Shown here: positions 24,991 to 36,139 of the stretch, in pieces | Layout of the letters: each line of letters begins with the position of its first letter | Position numbering within the stretch: the first letter of the stretch is position 1 | NCBI RefSeq assembly: GCF_003597395.2 | Contig: NC_133770.1 | Coordinates: 293,288,509-293,352,508, forward strand | Reading direction: 5' to 3' | Source of the DNA: Chelonoidis abingdonii | Taxonomy: Eukaryota; Chordata; Testudines; Testudinidae | DNA length: 64,000 nt | Made by a program: the position numbers and the translations under genes | The notes under the pieces: generated by a model | Databases searched by the model: none | What the model was told of the DNA's origin: nothing | Seen by the model: the letters and a program-made list of their open reading frames with translations, nothing else

Positions 24991-25411
24991 TAGTTTTTTG
25001 AGCTGGATGGTTGCCATATGAAAGACTAAATTACTCAAGACAGTGACAATGTCTTTCACTCTTTTTGACAGTCTAAGTACATTGACAGTGCTCATTAAAT
25101 AATGACCCAGTAGTTTTTCAGGGTTTTTTACTCTTCTGTAGTCAGTGGTAACGTAATATCCTTTCTCCCCTGAATCTACATCACTATACACCATCATAAA
25201 TATTCATTCAGATTAAGTTTAGTTTAAAGCATAAATTTGGGACAGGGGACTTTTTAAAAAAAATTGTAATTACTGTATATACTCATTCATAAGCCGAATA
25301 TTTTTGGTAAAAAAGTGACGCATCAAAGAGCGGGGGTCGGCTTATAAACGGGTCTACACCAAAATTTGATTATTTTAAACTCTATGGAATCACTGAATTG
25401 AATATCTAATA

Positions 25412-25751
25412 CAGGGATCGGCAACCTTTGGCCCACGGCCCGCCAGGGTAAGCACCCTGCCAGGCCAGGCCAGGCCAGTTTGTTTACCTTCCGCGTCCGC
25501 AGGTACAGCCGATCGCAGCTCCCACTGGCCATGGTTCGCTGCTCCAGGCCAATGGGGGTGGCAGGAAGTGGCATGGGCTGAGAGGTGTGCTGTCCGCTGC
25601 TTCCCGCCACCCTCGCTGGCCTGGAGCAGCGAACCACCGCCAATGGGAGCCGCGATTGGCCAATCCTGTGAACACAGCAGGTAAATAAATCGGTCCGGCC
25701 CACCAGGGTGCTTAACCTGGCGGGCCGTGTGCCAAAGGTTGCCAGTCCCTG
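25412..25751. mobile_element. Non-autonomous hAT transposon (340 bp)
   Basis: Exact 8-bp target-site duplication ATCTAATA at 25,404-25,411 and 25,752-25,759. Termini CAGGGATCGGCAACCTTTGG and, from the right, CAGGGACTGGCAACCTTTGG are nearly identical over 20 bases. It is inserted inside the TA-flanked element. The interior is GC-rich and non-coding and includes a short CCAGG tandem near 25,460-25,482. Confidence 0.95.
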
Positions 25752-25786
25752 ATCTAATACATTGTCGTTTTGTTTACCTGAAGCAT

Positions 25787-25904
25787 CTGCAGGCATGGAG
25801 CCCCTCAGCACTCTGTGACTGCGGTTCGCCATTCCCAGCCAATGGGAGCTGGCTGGGAATGGCAAACCGTGGCCACAGGGAGATGAGGGGCTCCATGCCT
25901 GCAG
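25787..25904. repeat. Long perfect-stem inverted repeat
   Basis: Outer arms CTGCAGGCATGGAGCCCCTC (25,787-25,806) and its exact reverse complement (25,885-25,904) match over 20 bases. Inner arms around 25,822-25,870 (CGGTTCGCCATTCCCAGCC against its complement) pair with one mismatch. Transcribed, this would fold into a hairpin of about 118 nt. Confidence 0.85.
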
Positions 25905-26093
25905 ACACTACCAGTACATAAAACGTCCCAATCCGCCAGCGGCTTACCCTGACAGGCCAGGACCCAAAGTTTTCCAACCCCTGAAATAAAGGATCAGCTT
26001 ATGAAAGGGTTATACAGTTTTTGCTATTTTTACCTATCCATTTTGGCGGGTCAGCTTATAAACAAATAGGCTAATGAACGAGTATATATGGTA

Positions 26094-27480
26094 AGTTAAA
26101 CTGTAAAACAAAATAATCTGAATCACATTTTAGCTTTAATTAGATTGGTTTTGGATTATTAATGCAAAAAGATTTCAAATACATACTTTTCAGCGCAAGG
26201 TGGTTCAAATATATTCAAAATTGTGTGTGAAGTTAAAAATACTTGAAAGAGTTAAGATACTGAGCCATAAAATCTAGCTATTGCATGAGCACAGTAATAC
26301 TTCAGGTGCTTTTCAGTACATACACTTACTGTTAATATGCAGCACAGGTTATACATTACACAGTTCTTTTATTTAAACTTTTTCTGTATCTATTCCATTG
26401 GTGTTGTTAAAATCTATTTTTCAGTCTGCAGGGTGAGTTCTTGAGAGTATGAAACCAATGCAATTTCAGATTGCACATGCTAAAGACATCCCATCATGGA
26501 ATTGGTGTTAAATAATAGAGTTAAGCAGTTCCTCTCTAAACTGATCTGATCCAACACCACCTGGGAAAATATACTGAATTTTAGCCACTTAGTCTTTAGA
26601 AACATACAAACTGGAGGAAGCTCAGAGAACAAAAAATAAGTATGTACGTTCTGTAAGTGACAGTGACTTCCCTTTCCTATCCTTCTTCCCCAAAGAGCAA
26701 ACTTTTGCTAGGGTGCCAGTTCATCTCCTTTCTCTCAACCTCACAGTCAGTCATACCTCTGGTTGGGGGTCACAATAGTCCATGAGACTAATGGGTATCC
26801 ATGGCCGGGTTCTTTCTCCCCTCTCCATGGTCATGAAAGAGGTTGATAAGGAAATCCCATAGCTGCTCATGTTAAAGGGATTGGGGGTGGGTAGGAGACA
26901 GCTTATCACTAGCTGCCAAGAGACACTTCTACCACTTTCCAGAACTGACTTCCTGCCAGACCATATCTCCCTCCTTGCATGGCCATAGAGGCATGTCCTC
27001 TGGCAGTGTTCAGGAGATGCCATTTGAGGTAGGGAACATATTCCTATCCTTAGCCATTCTATTATATCACAACAACTTCAGATCTCATACCACAGAATGA
27101 TCAAAATAGATAATGCTACTTCTTTTTAGATCCCAGATCTGGAATGAGACCTCAGATAGAGTGTGACTCCATTACCATTATAGTTTTTATCCTGTTGAAA
27201 GGGTGCAACAGGTACCTTACAGAACATATAACATAGAGAAAGCCCGTGTCCCAGAGAGTTTATAATCTAGGTACTAGGATTTAAGAACATTTTGGGACAA
27301 ATTTGTAAGTCACCACAGAGAAGCTGATTTGTTTTTTTGATTATCCCAGTTGTCATAAGAGAAAAATTTCGGTTTTTTTGCGACAGAGATGCAGAATAGG
27401 AGAAAAAAAAAGACGTATTTTCACATCTGTTTGTAGACGTTAGATAATATCAACAAGGTTAATAATAAAAGAGGCGACAC
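26094..27480. other. Unclassified sequence, no gene
   Basis: A 90-codon minus-strand frame at 26,751-27,023 has no recognisable motif and no splice or initiation context. Otherwise AT-rich without identifiable repeats. Confidence 0.45.
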
Positions 27481-27783
27481 GGGGGGGAGAGGAGGAGTAC
27501 ACAGGGTCACATGCTCCCCCAAATTTCTCAGGGCATTTCTTGCCAGGACTCCCAGCAGCAAGGAGGCAGCAGCTCCCCCTGGTGGCAGCACTCACTGTGT
27601 ATCCGTGTAGCATGGGGAGAGAGGAAACAGCAGGGCGGCCGGCTGCAGGCTGAGCTCTCCTCCACCCTCCACTACATGGGGTTGCTTCACCTGCCCTGCT
27701 GCTCGAGAGTCAGTGTTTCCTGTTGCCTGCTTTGCAGACAGCCCACTGAGGTGAGACAGGGGACATCTTAGAGATCAGGAAGA
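27481..27783. other. GC-rich unclassified repeat, left part
   Basis: GC-rich block with CAG/CTG-rich wording that changes abruptly into the LTR-like unit at 27,789. Similar GC-rich wording resumes at 28,790, so the LTR probably landed inside one older GC-rich element. Confidence 0.4.
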
Positions 27784-27788
27784 GGAGC

Positions 27789-28784
27789 TGTCATAAGTAG
27801 ATAGGTAAGGGTTAATTTTCTTTTACCTGTAAAGGGTGACAAAGGGGGAACCAAACGCCTGACCAGAGGACCAATCAGAGACCTGGATTTTTTTTAAGAG
27901 TCTGGGAGGGAACTGGAAACTCAGGGTCTTTGTTGTTTTTCCTCGGCTGTGAGTAAACAAGCTTTTCTTCTAACTCCATCTTCTCTCCAATATTCTACTA
28001 TCAAGTGTGAGTACAAAGGAACCAAAGTAATCGGCTGTGATGTGCTTTGATTTGTATTTACATGGGTGTTGATTTGCTGGACTGGTTTAATTGGGCTATC
28101 TTTTAATTCCGACTGTTTATCCTATTTTCTTAAAGCCATATCCTGTATGAGTTCTTAATGCAGAGTGTAGTATATGTAAGTTCTTTCTTTTTTTTATATA
28201 AAGTTTTCTTTTAAAACTTGTGGGAGTTTCTTTTCCTATTGAGGGAAAGGGGAGAGAAATTTCTGTGCCCGGCGCTCTGTTACATGTGGTGACAGGCTGG
28301 GGGGCAGGGAAAGCCCATGCTTGGTGGGTTACTTTCCTATTGTCCAGGGCAGGAAAAAGTTACGGGTAAAGAAAGAGAGAGAGAATCAATCTTTCTCTGT
28401 GTTTTGAGGTTTTTTCTCTAGTTACCGCTACGAGACAAAGGGAGGGGTGAATCTCTTTGTGTGAGCTTAACTAGGTTGAATGCATAGCCTCAGGGGGAAG
28501 TAGATTATCCTCGCTGGGTGTATTCAAGAAGCATCGTAAGGCATCGTTCCGGCGATCCCAAGGAAAGAGGGGAAGCTGGGATGAGATATGGGAGACCCAG
28601 GGGGCTCTGGGTCTTGTGGGGTCCCCCAGGGATAAGTTGGGGCGACTGGAGGGCTGATAGGAGCCAGAATCCTATCTGGTGGCAGCGAAATAAGATCCAA
28701 GCTGGGTATAAGCTTGGGGGGAATCATAGTAAGCACCCAGATTTTGGACACTAAAGTCCAGATTTGAGACAGATGCTTACCACA
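27789..28784. mobile_element. LTR-like unit A (solo LTR, 996 bp)
   Basis: Begins TGTCATAAGTAG and ends TACCACA, with a 5-bp target-site duplication GGAGC (27,784-27,788 and 28,785-28,789). The same start and end occur in unit B at 60,978-61,555 with its own duplication, so the boundaries are secure. TG...CA ends and 5-bp duplications fit LTR retroelements or endogenous retroviruses. No protease, RT or integrase sequence is present, so this is a solo LTR or non-autonomous unit. At 28,677-28,687 it contains TGGTGGCAGCG, complementary to a tRNA-Leu 3' end, oddly inside the unit. Confidence 0.85.
28677..28687 (+). promoter_or_regulatory. tRNA-Leu primer-binding-site-like motif in LTR A
   Basis: TGGTGGCAGCG is the reverse complement of the CGCTGCCACCA end of some vertebrate tRNA-Leu species. 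Retroelement primer-binding sites normally lie just outside the 5' LTR; here the motif is 97 bases before the unit's 3' end. The role is inferred. Confidence 0.45.
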
Positions 28785-28789
28785 GGAGC

Positions 28790-29175
28790 TGCAACGTGGT
28801 GCTCAGTGCCAGGCAGCTCAGATGGAGCTTCACTCAGGCAGAGAGTCCCAGGAGCGAGTGAAAGGAGCAGACTAGGAGGGAGGAGAGTAAGGGGGGGGAA
28901 CCTTGCTGCTGCATCAACGCACTGAAACAGCAGCAGCCACCAATGTGCCCATCAGGGAGAAAACGATCTGGAGGTATCATATTCCCCCCTCCAACAAAAA
29001 CTGACTGATAATTCTCCAACTTCTTGTTAACTGAGACGGGATAGCCTGAAGCACCATCCTACCCTGTCACCACCCACTGCGATGGCACATGGAGGACTGT
29101 GCATCCCACCTGTGTTGTCCTTGTGTTGGTCTTGTTTTGAACACTCGCTAAACTGATTGGGGCTAGCTCAGGCAA
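28790..29175. other. GC-rich unclassified repeat, right part
   Basis: Continuation of the GC-rich block split by LTR-like unit A; no gene recognised. Confidence 0.4.
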
Positions 29176-29183
29176 GGAGGGAT

Positions 29184-29416
29184 CAGGGCCGGCTCCAGGC
29201 ACCAGCGCAGCAAGCAGGTGCCTGGGGCAGCCAAAGGAAAGGGTCGGCACATCCCGCTCTTCGCCAGCAGGTCCCTCAGTCCCTCTCGGAGGGAAGGAGC
29301 TGCCCGACAAATTGCTGCCGAAGAATGAAGTGGTGGCGGTAGAGCTGCCACCAATCGCGGTCTCTCCCCCATCATTTCCCCCTGCTTGGGTGGCAAAAAC
29401 ACTGGAGCCGGCCCTG
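29184..29416. mobile_element. Non-autonomous hAT transposon (233 bp)
   Basis: Termini CAGGGCCGGCTCCAG and, from the right, CAGGGCCGGCTCCAGTG are identical over 15 bases. Flanks GGAGGGAT (29,176-29,183) and GAAGGGAT (29,417-29,424) match at 7 of 8. Same terminal type as the nested hAT at 41,439 (CAGGGGCGGCTC). Non-coding. Confidence 0.9.
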
Positions 29417-29424
29417 GAAGGGAT

Positions 29425-29705
29425 GCCTGAAAGCTATACAGCCACAGAACAGAGAGTAGGGGGAGGAGGAAGTAGTTGCTAATGTATGTTGTCTACATAG
29501 ATATCAAGTTTCAGGGGGTAGAGCAGAGGCAACACATGCAGTGGTCACGTGCCCCCCACAGAACCTTTCAATTGTGCTCTCCCCCACTATCCATAGTTAC
29601 ATGTCACCTCTGAATATACAGCTCTGAAACTCTAAAGTCTGCACTGTAATTAAATAATGTTCAAAATTCATTACAAACTACAGTTCTGAAGTTATGCATA
29701 CGGTA
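29425..29705. other. Unclassified spacer
   Basis: No repeat ends or coding traces recognised. Confidence 0.5.
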
Positions 29706-29718
29706 CTCATAGCAATAT

Positions 29719-29803
29719 AGCATCTGACAAAGTAGGTATTCACCCACAAAAGCTTATGCTCCAATACGTCTGTTAGTCTATAAGGTGCCACAGGACTGTG
29801 TCG
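29719..29803 (+). mobile_element. 85-bp Penelope-like insertion with 13-bp TSD
   Basis: Flanked by a perfect 13-bp direct repeat CTCATAGCAATAT (29,706-29,718 and 29,804-29,816). The insert is essentially a hammerhead-like core plus a short tail. The core is CTGACAA at 29,724-29,730, helix II GTAGGT/ACCCAC with one mismatch, AAAA in place of GAAA at 29,748, a 3-bp helix III with loop TTAT, then C at 29,761. The tail is the TCTGTTAGTC...GGTGCCACAGGACT module shared with 46,728 and the window end. Heavy 5' truncation with a TSD indicates target-primed reverse transcription. Confidence 0.75.
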
Positions 29804-29819
29804 CTCATAGCAATATGAC

Positions 29820-32137
29820 TCATTCCCTAAGGCACCTTTCCAAAAGAGTAATATGCCAGAACTCCTAAGTTTTAACTTACTATAACCTGACCACCACCAA
29901 GAAGATCTATTTTTGAAATGGTTGCAGAAATACATTACCATTTTTCGCTATTTAATGAAAGTAGTGCATAGTAAGACAGGTAAAAAAACAAAAAATGTCA
30001 CAAAAAATATAATTGGCCTTAATGGTACCAATTCCTTTACCTTTGCTGTATTGAGGCTTTCAAGATTCAACCTTTGCAGGAGCTACTTCCCCCACCTACT
30101 CTGCTTCTATAGAAAGTATGTGTATTATAGACCAGCTACAAATGAAGTAAATATTATCATTTGATTTCTGTGACTCAGATTCCATTTGGTACAGACTGAT
30201 GATGTACATCTTATCTGGTCAGGCAGAATGGAGCCAACAGACTGTTTTGAAACCCTTAGGCCAACATGGCTCTTTCTTTTAGTCAGTTTCTCAGATGACA
30301 TTTTCCAGATAAAAAGAGAACAGACAGGTAATCTCCATTCTACCCTGCAGAGAACTTCAAGACAACATACTGTGATCAATGTGCCCAATCAGCTGATCTA
30401 AGTCAAAGACAAAATTTCCAGCTAAGAAATAGTTCTTTCCAGATCAGATACGAACAGCAGTCCTCCACCAAATCAAGTTTATGGTATGTCTATAAATCTT
30501 ACATCATGTCAAGAAATCAGAGATTTTTTTTTTAAAGACATTTGCCTAACACATCAAAATATAAGGTTTAAACTAAAAGCAAGCAGCCATCCTATTAGCA
30601 AGGCAGATCTCAGGTTAAGAATAAAACAAGAACAGGTAGCCCATAGACCATTATTTTCATTTTGCAAACAATTTTAAAACATTAACTAATTCAACCTTGG
30701 AAAATTTCTGTCATGAAAATTTACTGTCTGAAGCATAAAAATCCTGATATCCATCCGTACCAGAAAAATTGAATAATAAAATTCAACTCACTCATCAAAA
30801 AAGTTACTTGACCCAGATGAGAAAAATTATGCAAATCTGAACTAATTAATGCCTTTCAAGAAATTATATAATAGTCTTACTTCTGAATGGACAACAGCGT
30901 TAATTAACAGAGGTGCAGTGATGCTTTTGGTGAACTGCTTTAATAAACTGAAGTCCAGTCATTGGTGTCATTGGGAGAGTGCCGCAGTTGTTGACAGACA
31001 ACGTAGAATTTCTTAAAAACATTTTTAAATTTAAGTGTAAACAAGTTCGTTCTCATTGCTCTCATGTCATCAACTTCTTCCCAGTGTTAGAGGCACCAGC
31101 TTGTTCTTATTTTCCCATCATATTTGCACAGAAAAAGTAATAGTAAAAGTAAAAGATTTTAGGCATCTATGCTACAACCTTGTTTTCAATTTGTAAAGTT
31201 AGTTAATGTAGAGACCAGTATATATAAATAATTAAAACAAAACAAAAATTAATTCAAAAACCAATCCTGATTCTCTGTCACTGCAACCAGCAGACTTTCA
31301 AGTTCAAACTAGGAAAGCAATTTACCTCGTAAATGTCTACATTAGCGTCAGACTTTAAAACAGCAAATTTAAAAATCAGCAATACACAAATCAATATCTA
31401 ATTTGCAGCCAATATATAGCCTCCTCAACCAGAGGCGAGAGGTTATTAGAGATTTAATAACAATATTTTGTAAAGTGAGCTACACTACAGCAAAACCACT
31501 GAGTCAAAGATTTATTGCCAGTTACACAAATGTATTCCTCCAGAAATCTTTTAGTATGAACACACTTGTATTATAAAGGTATTTTTACATAAATCCATTT
31601 AATTAAATATATAAAGAAGGAATACATTCAATATACATACTAATACATACCATTATTTGCACAATTCAAAAATCCAAAAACCTGCATTTTTCCACAGTGA
31701 AAAAAGGCACCCCTGAAAGGAAAATATGTTTGGGATGGTTTCCTTGTCCCTGGGCTGCTCACATCTGTCTCTGTCTCCTTCCCTCAATTCTCTAAACACC
31801 ACAGAGCTCTCAAATTTCTTACCAGGCAAATCAAAACATGTCCTCACTCCAAAAAACATTTTACGCAACTTTAATGATAAGAGGCAATAGGATGAATTTA
31901 ATAAAAAAACAAAAAACAAAAAAACCCTTACTAACGGAACTGTTTTAAGCTTTCATTAACAGGCTCCTTATTCTCAAGAGACTAAACCACCCATGCAGGT
32001 ATTAGTTGTTCAGGAGTAAAAAAAAAGATTAATTAAAAAGTTGAAGTCTGTTAGATTCCTGCATCACAGCATTTCAGACAAGGGTCACTCTGGTAAAAAT
32101 GAGAACTTATATCATTTGTGGAAGCAACAAATTAATT
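29820..32137. other. Unclassified AT-rich sequence, no gene
   Basis: No recognised transposon ends, exons or RNA genes. The short open frames here have neither motifs nor splice context. Confidence 0.5.
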
Positions 32138-32145
32138 CTCTAATT

Positions 32146-32447
32146 CAGTGCTTCTCAACCAGGGGTAAGTGTACGCCTGGGCTTACGTAGAGGTCTTCCA
32201 CAGGAAACATCAACTCATCCAGATATTTGCCTAGATTTATAACAGGCTACATAAAAAGCACTAGCGTAGTCAGTACAAACTAAAATTTCATACAGACTTA
32301 TTTACAGTAATAGTGTTCTGTGACACTTTTGTATTTTTATGTCTGATTTTGTAAGCAAGTAGTTTTTAAGTGAGATGAAACTTGGGGTATACAAGACAAA
32401 TCAGACTTCTGAAAAGGGTACAGTAGACTGGAAAGGTTGAGGACCAG
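32146..32447. mobile_element. Non-autonomous hAT transposon (about 300 bp)
   Basis: Left end CAGTGCTTCTCAACC and right end GGTTGAGGACCA form inverted repeats. Flanks CTCTAATT (32,138-32,145) and GTCTAGTT (32,447-32,454) match at 6 of 8, consistent with an old 8-bp duplication. AT-rich, non-coding interior. The exact right boundary is uncertain by one or two bases. Confidence 0.75.
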
Positions 32448-32621
32448 TCTAGTTCATGCTCTTATTCAGTTCCCTGAAGTTTGCAGAATGCCTCTTATTA
32501 TCGTTTTCAGCATAATAAAAACGATTGTTACGGTTAATTCAGGACTTTCATTATAACCCTGTTTTCAAAAACAAGTTTCTGAAAATTTCACCTCTGAGAG
32601 TCTTCCATTTTTATTTGCAGC

Positions 32622-32818
32622 ACTGTTGTAGCCATGTTGGTCCCAGGCTGTGTTAACTACTAACTGTGCTAAACCACTTGTCCTACTATGTATTTAGCTG
32701 TGGCACTCGGAGTACCTTTCTCAGTCCTGAAGAAGAGCTCGGTGTAGCTCAAAAGCTTCTTTCAACAAAATAAGTTGGTCCAATAAAAGATATTACTTCA
32801 CCCACCTTGTCTCACTTG
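32622..32818 (+). mobile_element. Penelope-like fragment, second subfamily
   Basis: Contains CTGAAGA (32,727-32,733), a helix II with arms GAGC and GCTC, then AAAA in place of GAAA, followed by a tail with 'ttggtccaataaaagatatt' and 'ttgtctcac'. The same module lies inverted at 35,566-35,675. The core shares the hammerhead layout but has lost the catalytic G12. Confidence 0.65.
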
Positions 32819-33037
32819 TGTGAGTGTAATTTTCCATGGGGGGTGGGGGAGTGTCTCAGCTGAGATGTGATTTTTAGGTTCAAGTTAAACCCGTTCAGTA
32901 TTTTTCTAGTTATGCATAAGTGAAACCTTCCCCCAGCCCCCATTTTGCAACTTAGATCACAGTAAAGTATCCAAGATATTCTTTTGCGCACATAACACAG
33001 AACAGGTGAACTTTAATAACGTGAAATTGTCATGTTA

Positions 33038-33322
33038 GGGCTTGTCTACACCACGCAGCTTTTAGCGACAAGGCTGTGTCGACACCGGGTAAATGCTCTT
33101 TGTCAGTACTCCGTTGCCACTTTTGCCAACAAAATACTTCCAACCCTGCGAGCGGCATTAGCTTTGTAAGCAGGAGAGCACTCCTGACGACAATGCTGCA
33201 TTCACACTGCCACTTGCCTCAGCAAAACTTTTGTCTTTTTTTTGCTGGAGGGGGAGGGGGCTTTTTTAAGTACCTGTGAAAGACAAAAGTTTTGTAGACA
33301 ACTTTACAGTGTAGACATACCC
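33038..33322. mobile_element. PIF-Harbinger-type MITE (285 bp)
   Basis: TTA duplication at 33,035-33,037 and 33,323-33,325. Terminal inverted repeats GGGCTTGTCTACAC and, from the right, GGGTATGTCTACAC match at 12 of 14. The 3-bp TTA duplication is the mark of the Harbinger superfamily. A G-run/T-run interior, no coding. Confidence 0.9.
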
Positions 33323-33329
33323 TTAGCTA

Positions 33330-35560
33330 GTCCTTACTAAGGGCATTCTCCTTGGCATTAATTGTAAAACTCAAACCTAACACTTCTGCATTTTCCCCGT
33401 TACTTAAAAAAACACCACACACACAAAACTTACATTAACAAAACATTAAGACTGGAAGTCAAGAAACAAAAAAGAATTTATCAGAGTAATTAAACTTGGC
33501 CATTTGCATATTTCCATTTCTATGCTGCTTTTTGAATATGTTGTGAGAGGATCTGGGGGTTTTTAAAATTGCATTTATTTATTTTAGGCCTGCTATGCTA
33601 TGTGTGTTTGTTACTGAAAGCAAGGACAAAGAATTGTGCTTTCCTTGTATTTGAATTGGAGAGTAGTGATATCTGAGTCATGAAATGCCATAGTAAGGAT
33701 TGTGTTCTAAAATGGCCTTAAAGTGGAGTATAAATTCCTTTCTCCTCTAAAAATAGGTGGTTAATTGGTGTGAAATTTCACAGCGAACATTTTTATGCCC
33801 TTTGAATTTGCTGTGTAATTTTTGTTTCGTTTCTCTTCATTATTTAATAAATAGGAAACCTCTGAACTTGAGCTTAGACCGAAATTTTCCTTGGCAGTCC
33901 TACTTTTCATTGTTGGCTGATATTTACATAAAACTTAATAGAGAAGTGGATCTAGAGAACTGGTTGTGACCCAAGAACCAGATGCCAACTGGTGGAGGAC
34001 ATTGAGGTATTTAAGCGTAGAGGAATCCCCTGGATTCAGCAAAAGAATGTAATGTAATTTATATCTCTAATGAAAGCTTTTGTGTCACTGGTCATCGTAA
34101 CCATTCCGATATGTATGCAGGGGAAGACATGAGGAGTTATGTATACATACTAAAAATTATGTTCTCTAGGTCTGTAGTTAAAAACAGGTCATTCAAAGGC
34201 AGTGTGTCTTGAGACCAACTCCTCCTGACGGGTTGGGAGACACTTACTTTTCTCTGGGGAATACAATTGTGTATTTTATGTCATACAATAGGAATTTATT
34301 AGCATTCAAAGCCTTATAAGCAATCTAAGCCAAAAGCTGGCAGAGACTTCAGAAGAAAATTAACACAAATAAGTAAACAGCAGGCAAGGGTAACCCTATC
34401 CTGAACATCAAAGGTCTGTTCTGGTATATTTGGGGATGCCAAGAGACACTCTCTCTTCCTTCACGTAGGAAGCAAACTGACAGAGTTTGCTTCACGAAAA
34501 AAGGATCTCAGCCAGGCTTGGCTGAAAATCCTGAAGGGAACTTTGGGTAAGGTAATTGTTAGTTAAGTTTAGGCTTTAGAATGTGTGTTATGACGTTGTT
34601 TCATATGTAACCACTTGTTCCCATCTTTCACACTTCTTTTTTATTTGAATCTCTATTTTTTCTTAAATAAATTTCCTTTTGTTTTGTAACTGAACTGAAA
34701 TGCTGGGCATAATGCTGTAGTATGGTCTAAGATGCAACTGGTTAACTGAAGTACACTATTCCTTTGGAAACTGAGGATATGGGATCTCTGTAGGTACTCA
34801 GTGATTTGGAGCTAGATACCACAGGGGCCACTTTGAAGGGACTCGATGGCAGAGTTGCATCTGTTGTCAATCTGCAAGACAAAAACAGGACTACTGTAGC
34901 CCAGAGAAGAGTGCTTGAGTGGGTGACATGCTGGTTGTGTTAGGGAGCTCATACCCAGCTAGTATAGACAAGGATCCCTCACACTGGAGGCAGGAGGGAA
35001 GAAGGTGACTCACTGCCCTGGATGTCCCAAGAATTGTCACTCAGTTGCAATGGGGAGTTCTCTTGCTTTAGGATCATTTCTGGTCATTATGCAAGATATA
35101 GCTGAAAATGTATGTGCTGTGCACACAAAACTATATCTACTATATATCACACAGAGCAACATTAACTCTGGCCCCTTCTTCTCCTTCTAGGAATGCTAGC
35201 CTTCCACTGCCCTCCTTAATAAAGGGTGTTGTGCAGCAGGATGGTTAAACTACCATCTCCTAACACAACCAACTACTACTGTTAGGGAGGGAAAGTCTGC
35301 TGAGTAGATGAAAATAAAACAGAATTAAGATTGAAATGCATAGTCTGTGCAGAGTAGTTACAGTAATGCTAAGATATATGCTTGTGAGTAGAGAAGCAGA
35401 GGGTGTGTATTGTTAGATGGCTTAACTTCTCATTTCCTTAATTTTTTGAGTTTCTAACAGGCATGTTGGTGTAGCAACCCTAATGGCTTCACAAAAAATT
35501 CTAATTTATTAATATTAAATATACATGGCAGGTAACTTTTGAAGTGAGTAGGTTCAGTTT
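33330..35560. other. Unclassified; possible degraded LTR region
   Basis: 34,500-34,700 has a T-rich stretch with an AATAAA (34,665) ahead of a 'ttccttttgttttgtaactgaact' run, like the R-U5 region of an endogenous retroviral LTR. Boundaries and TSD could not be found, so this is only a suggestion. No gene recognised. Confidence 0.3.
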
Positions 35561-35565
35561 ATGCA

Positions 35566-35675
35566 GTGGTGTTGTAGTCATGTTGTGCCCAGTATATTAG
35601 AGAGACAAGGTGGACCAACTATTGTTGGTGAGAGAGAGACAAACTTTCAAGATTACACAGAGTTTATCATTCATT
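35566..35675 (-). mobile_element. Penelope-like fragment (antisense)
   Basis: Reverse complement of the module at 32,622-32,818. The phrases 'gttgtagtcatgttgtgccca', 'gagacaaggtggacc' and 'acaaactttcaagattacac' are its counterparts. On the minus strand GAAA survives but the CTGANGA box is ruined. Confidence 0.65.
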
Positions 35676-36139
35676 CCACACCACTCATGATTTGAATAGA
35701 CCTCTATCACAATCTCCTTCAGTCATCTCTTTTCTAAGATGAAAAGTCTTTTAATCTCTCCTCATATGGAAGCTGTTCCATATCCCTAAGCATTTTTGTT
35801 CCCCTTCCCTGTACCTGTTACAATTCAAATATAATTTTTCTTACATGGGATGACAGGAATGGCACACAGTATTCAAGGTGTGGGGGTTCCATTGATTTAT
35901 ATAGTGGCATGAGATTTTTTCTGTCTTACTATCTATCCATTTCCTAATGGTTTCTAACACTGTTAGCTTTTTTGCCTGCCACTGATCATTGAACATATGT
36001 TTTCAGAGAACTATCCACAATGACTCCAAGTTATCTTTCATGAGTGGTAACAGCTAATTGAGACTCCATCATTTTATATGTATAGCTGGGATTATGTTTT
36101 CTAATATACACAACTTTGCATTTGTCAACACTGAATTTC

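Larger units (their letters stand above)
25273..26091. mobile_element. TA-flanked DNA transposon with nested hAT (819 bp)
   Basis: Ends are CTGTATATACTC on the left and, from the right, CCATATATACTCGTTCATTA, each next to a TA dinucleotide (25,271-25,272 and 26,092-26,093). Both arms carry a 'cataagccga / cagcttataaac' block in inverted orientation. TA duplication suggests a Tc1-mariner-type element. The interior holds the hAT at 25,412-25,751 and a long hairpin at 25,787-25,904. No transposase is visible. Confidence 0.7.

Noticed and set aside
26751..27023. 90-codon minus-strand open frame
   Set aside because: No domain, no splice sites or promoter, no neighbour supporting a gene.
34500..34700. 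A complete endogenous retroviral LTR
   Set aside because: Only an AATAAA-containing R-like segment is visible; no TG...CA ends or target-site duplication could be fixed.
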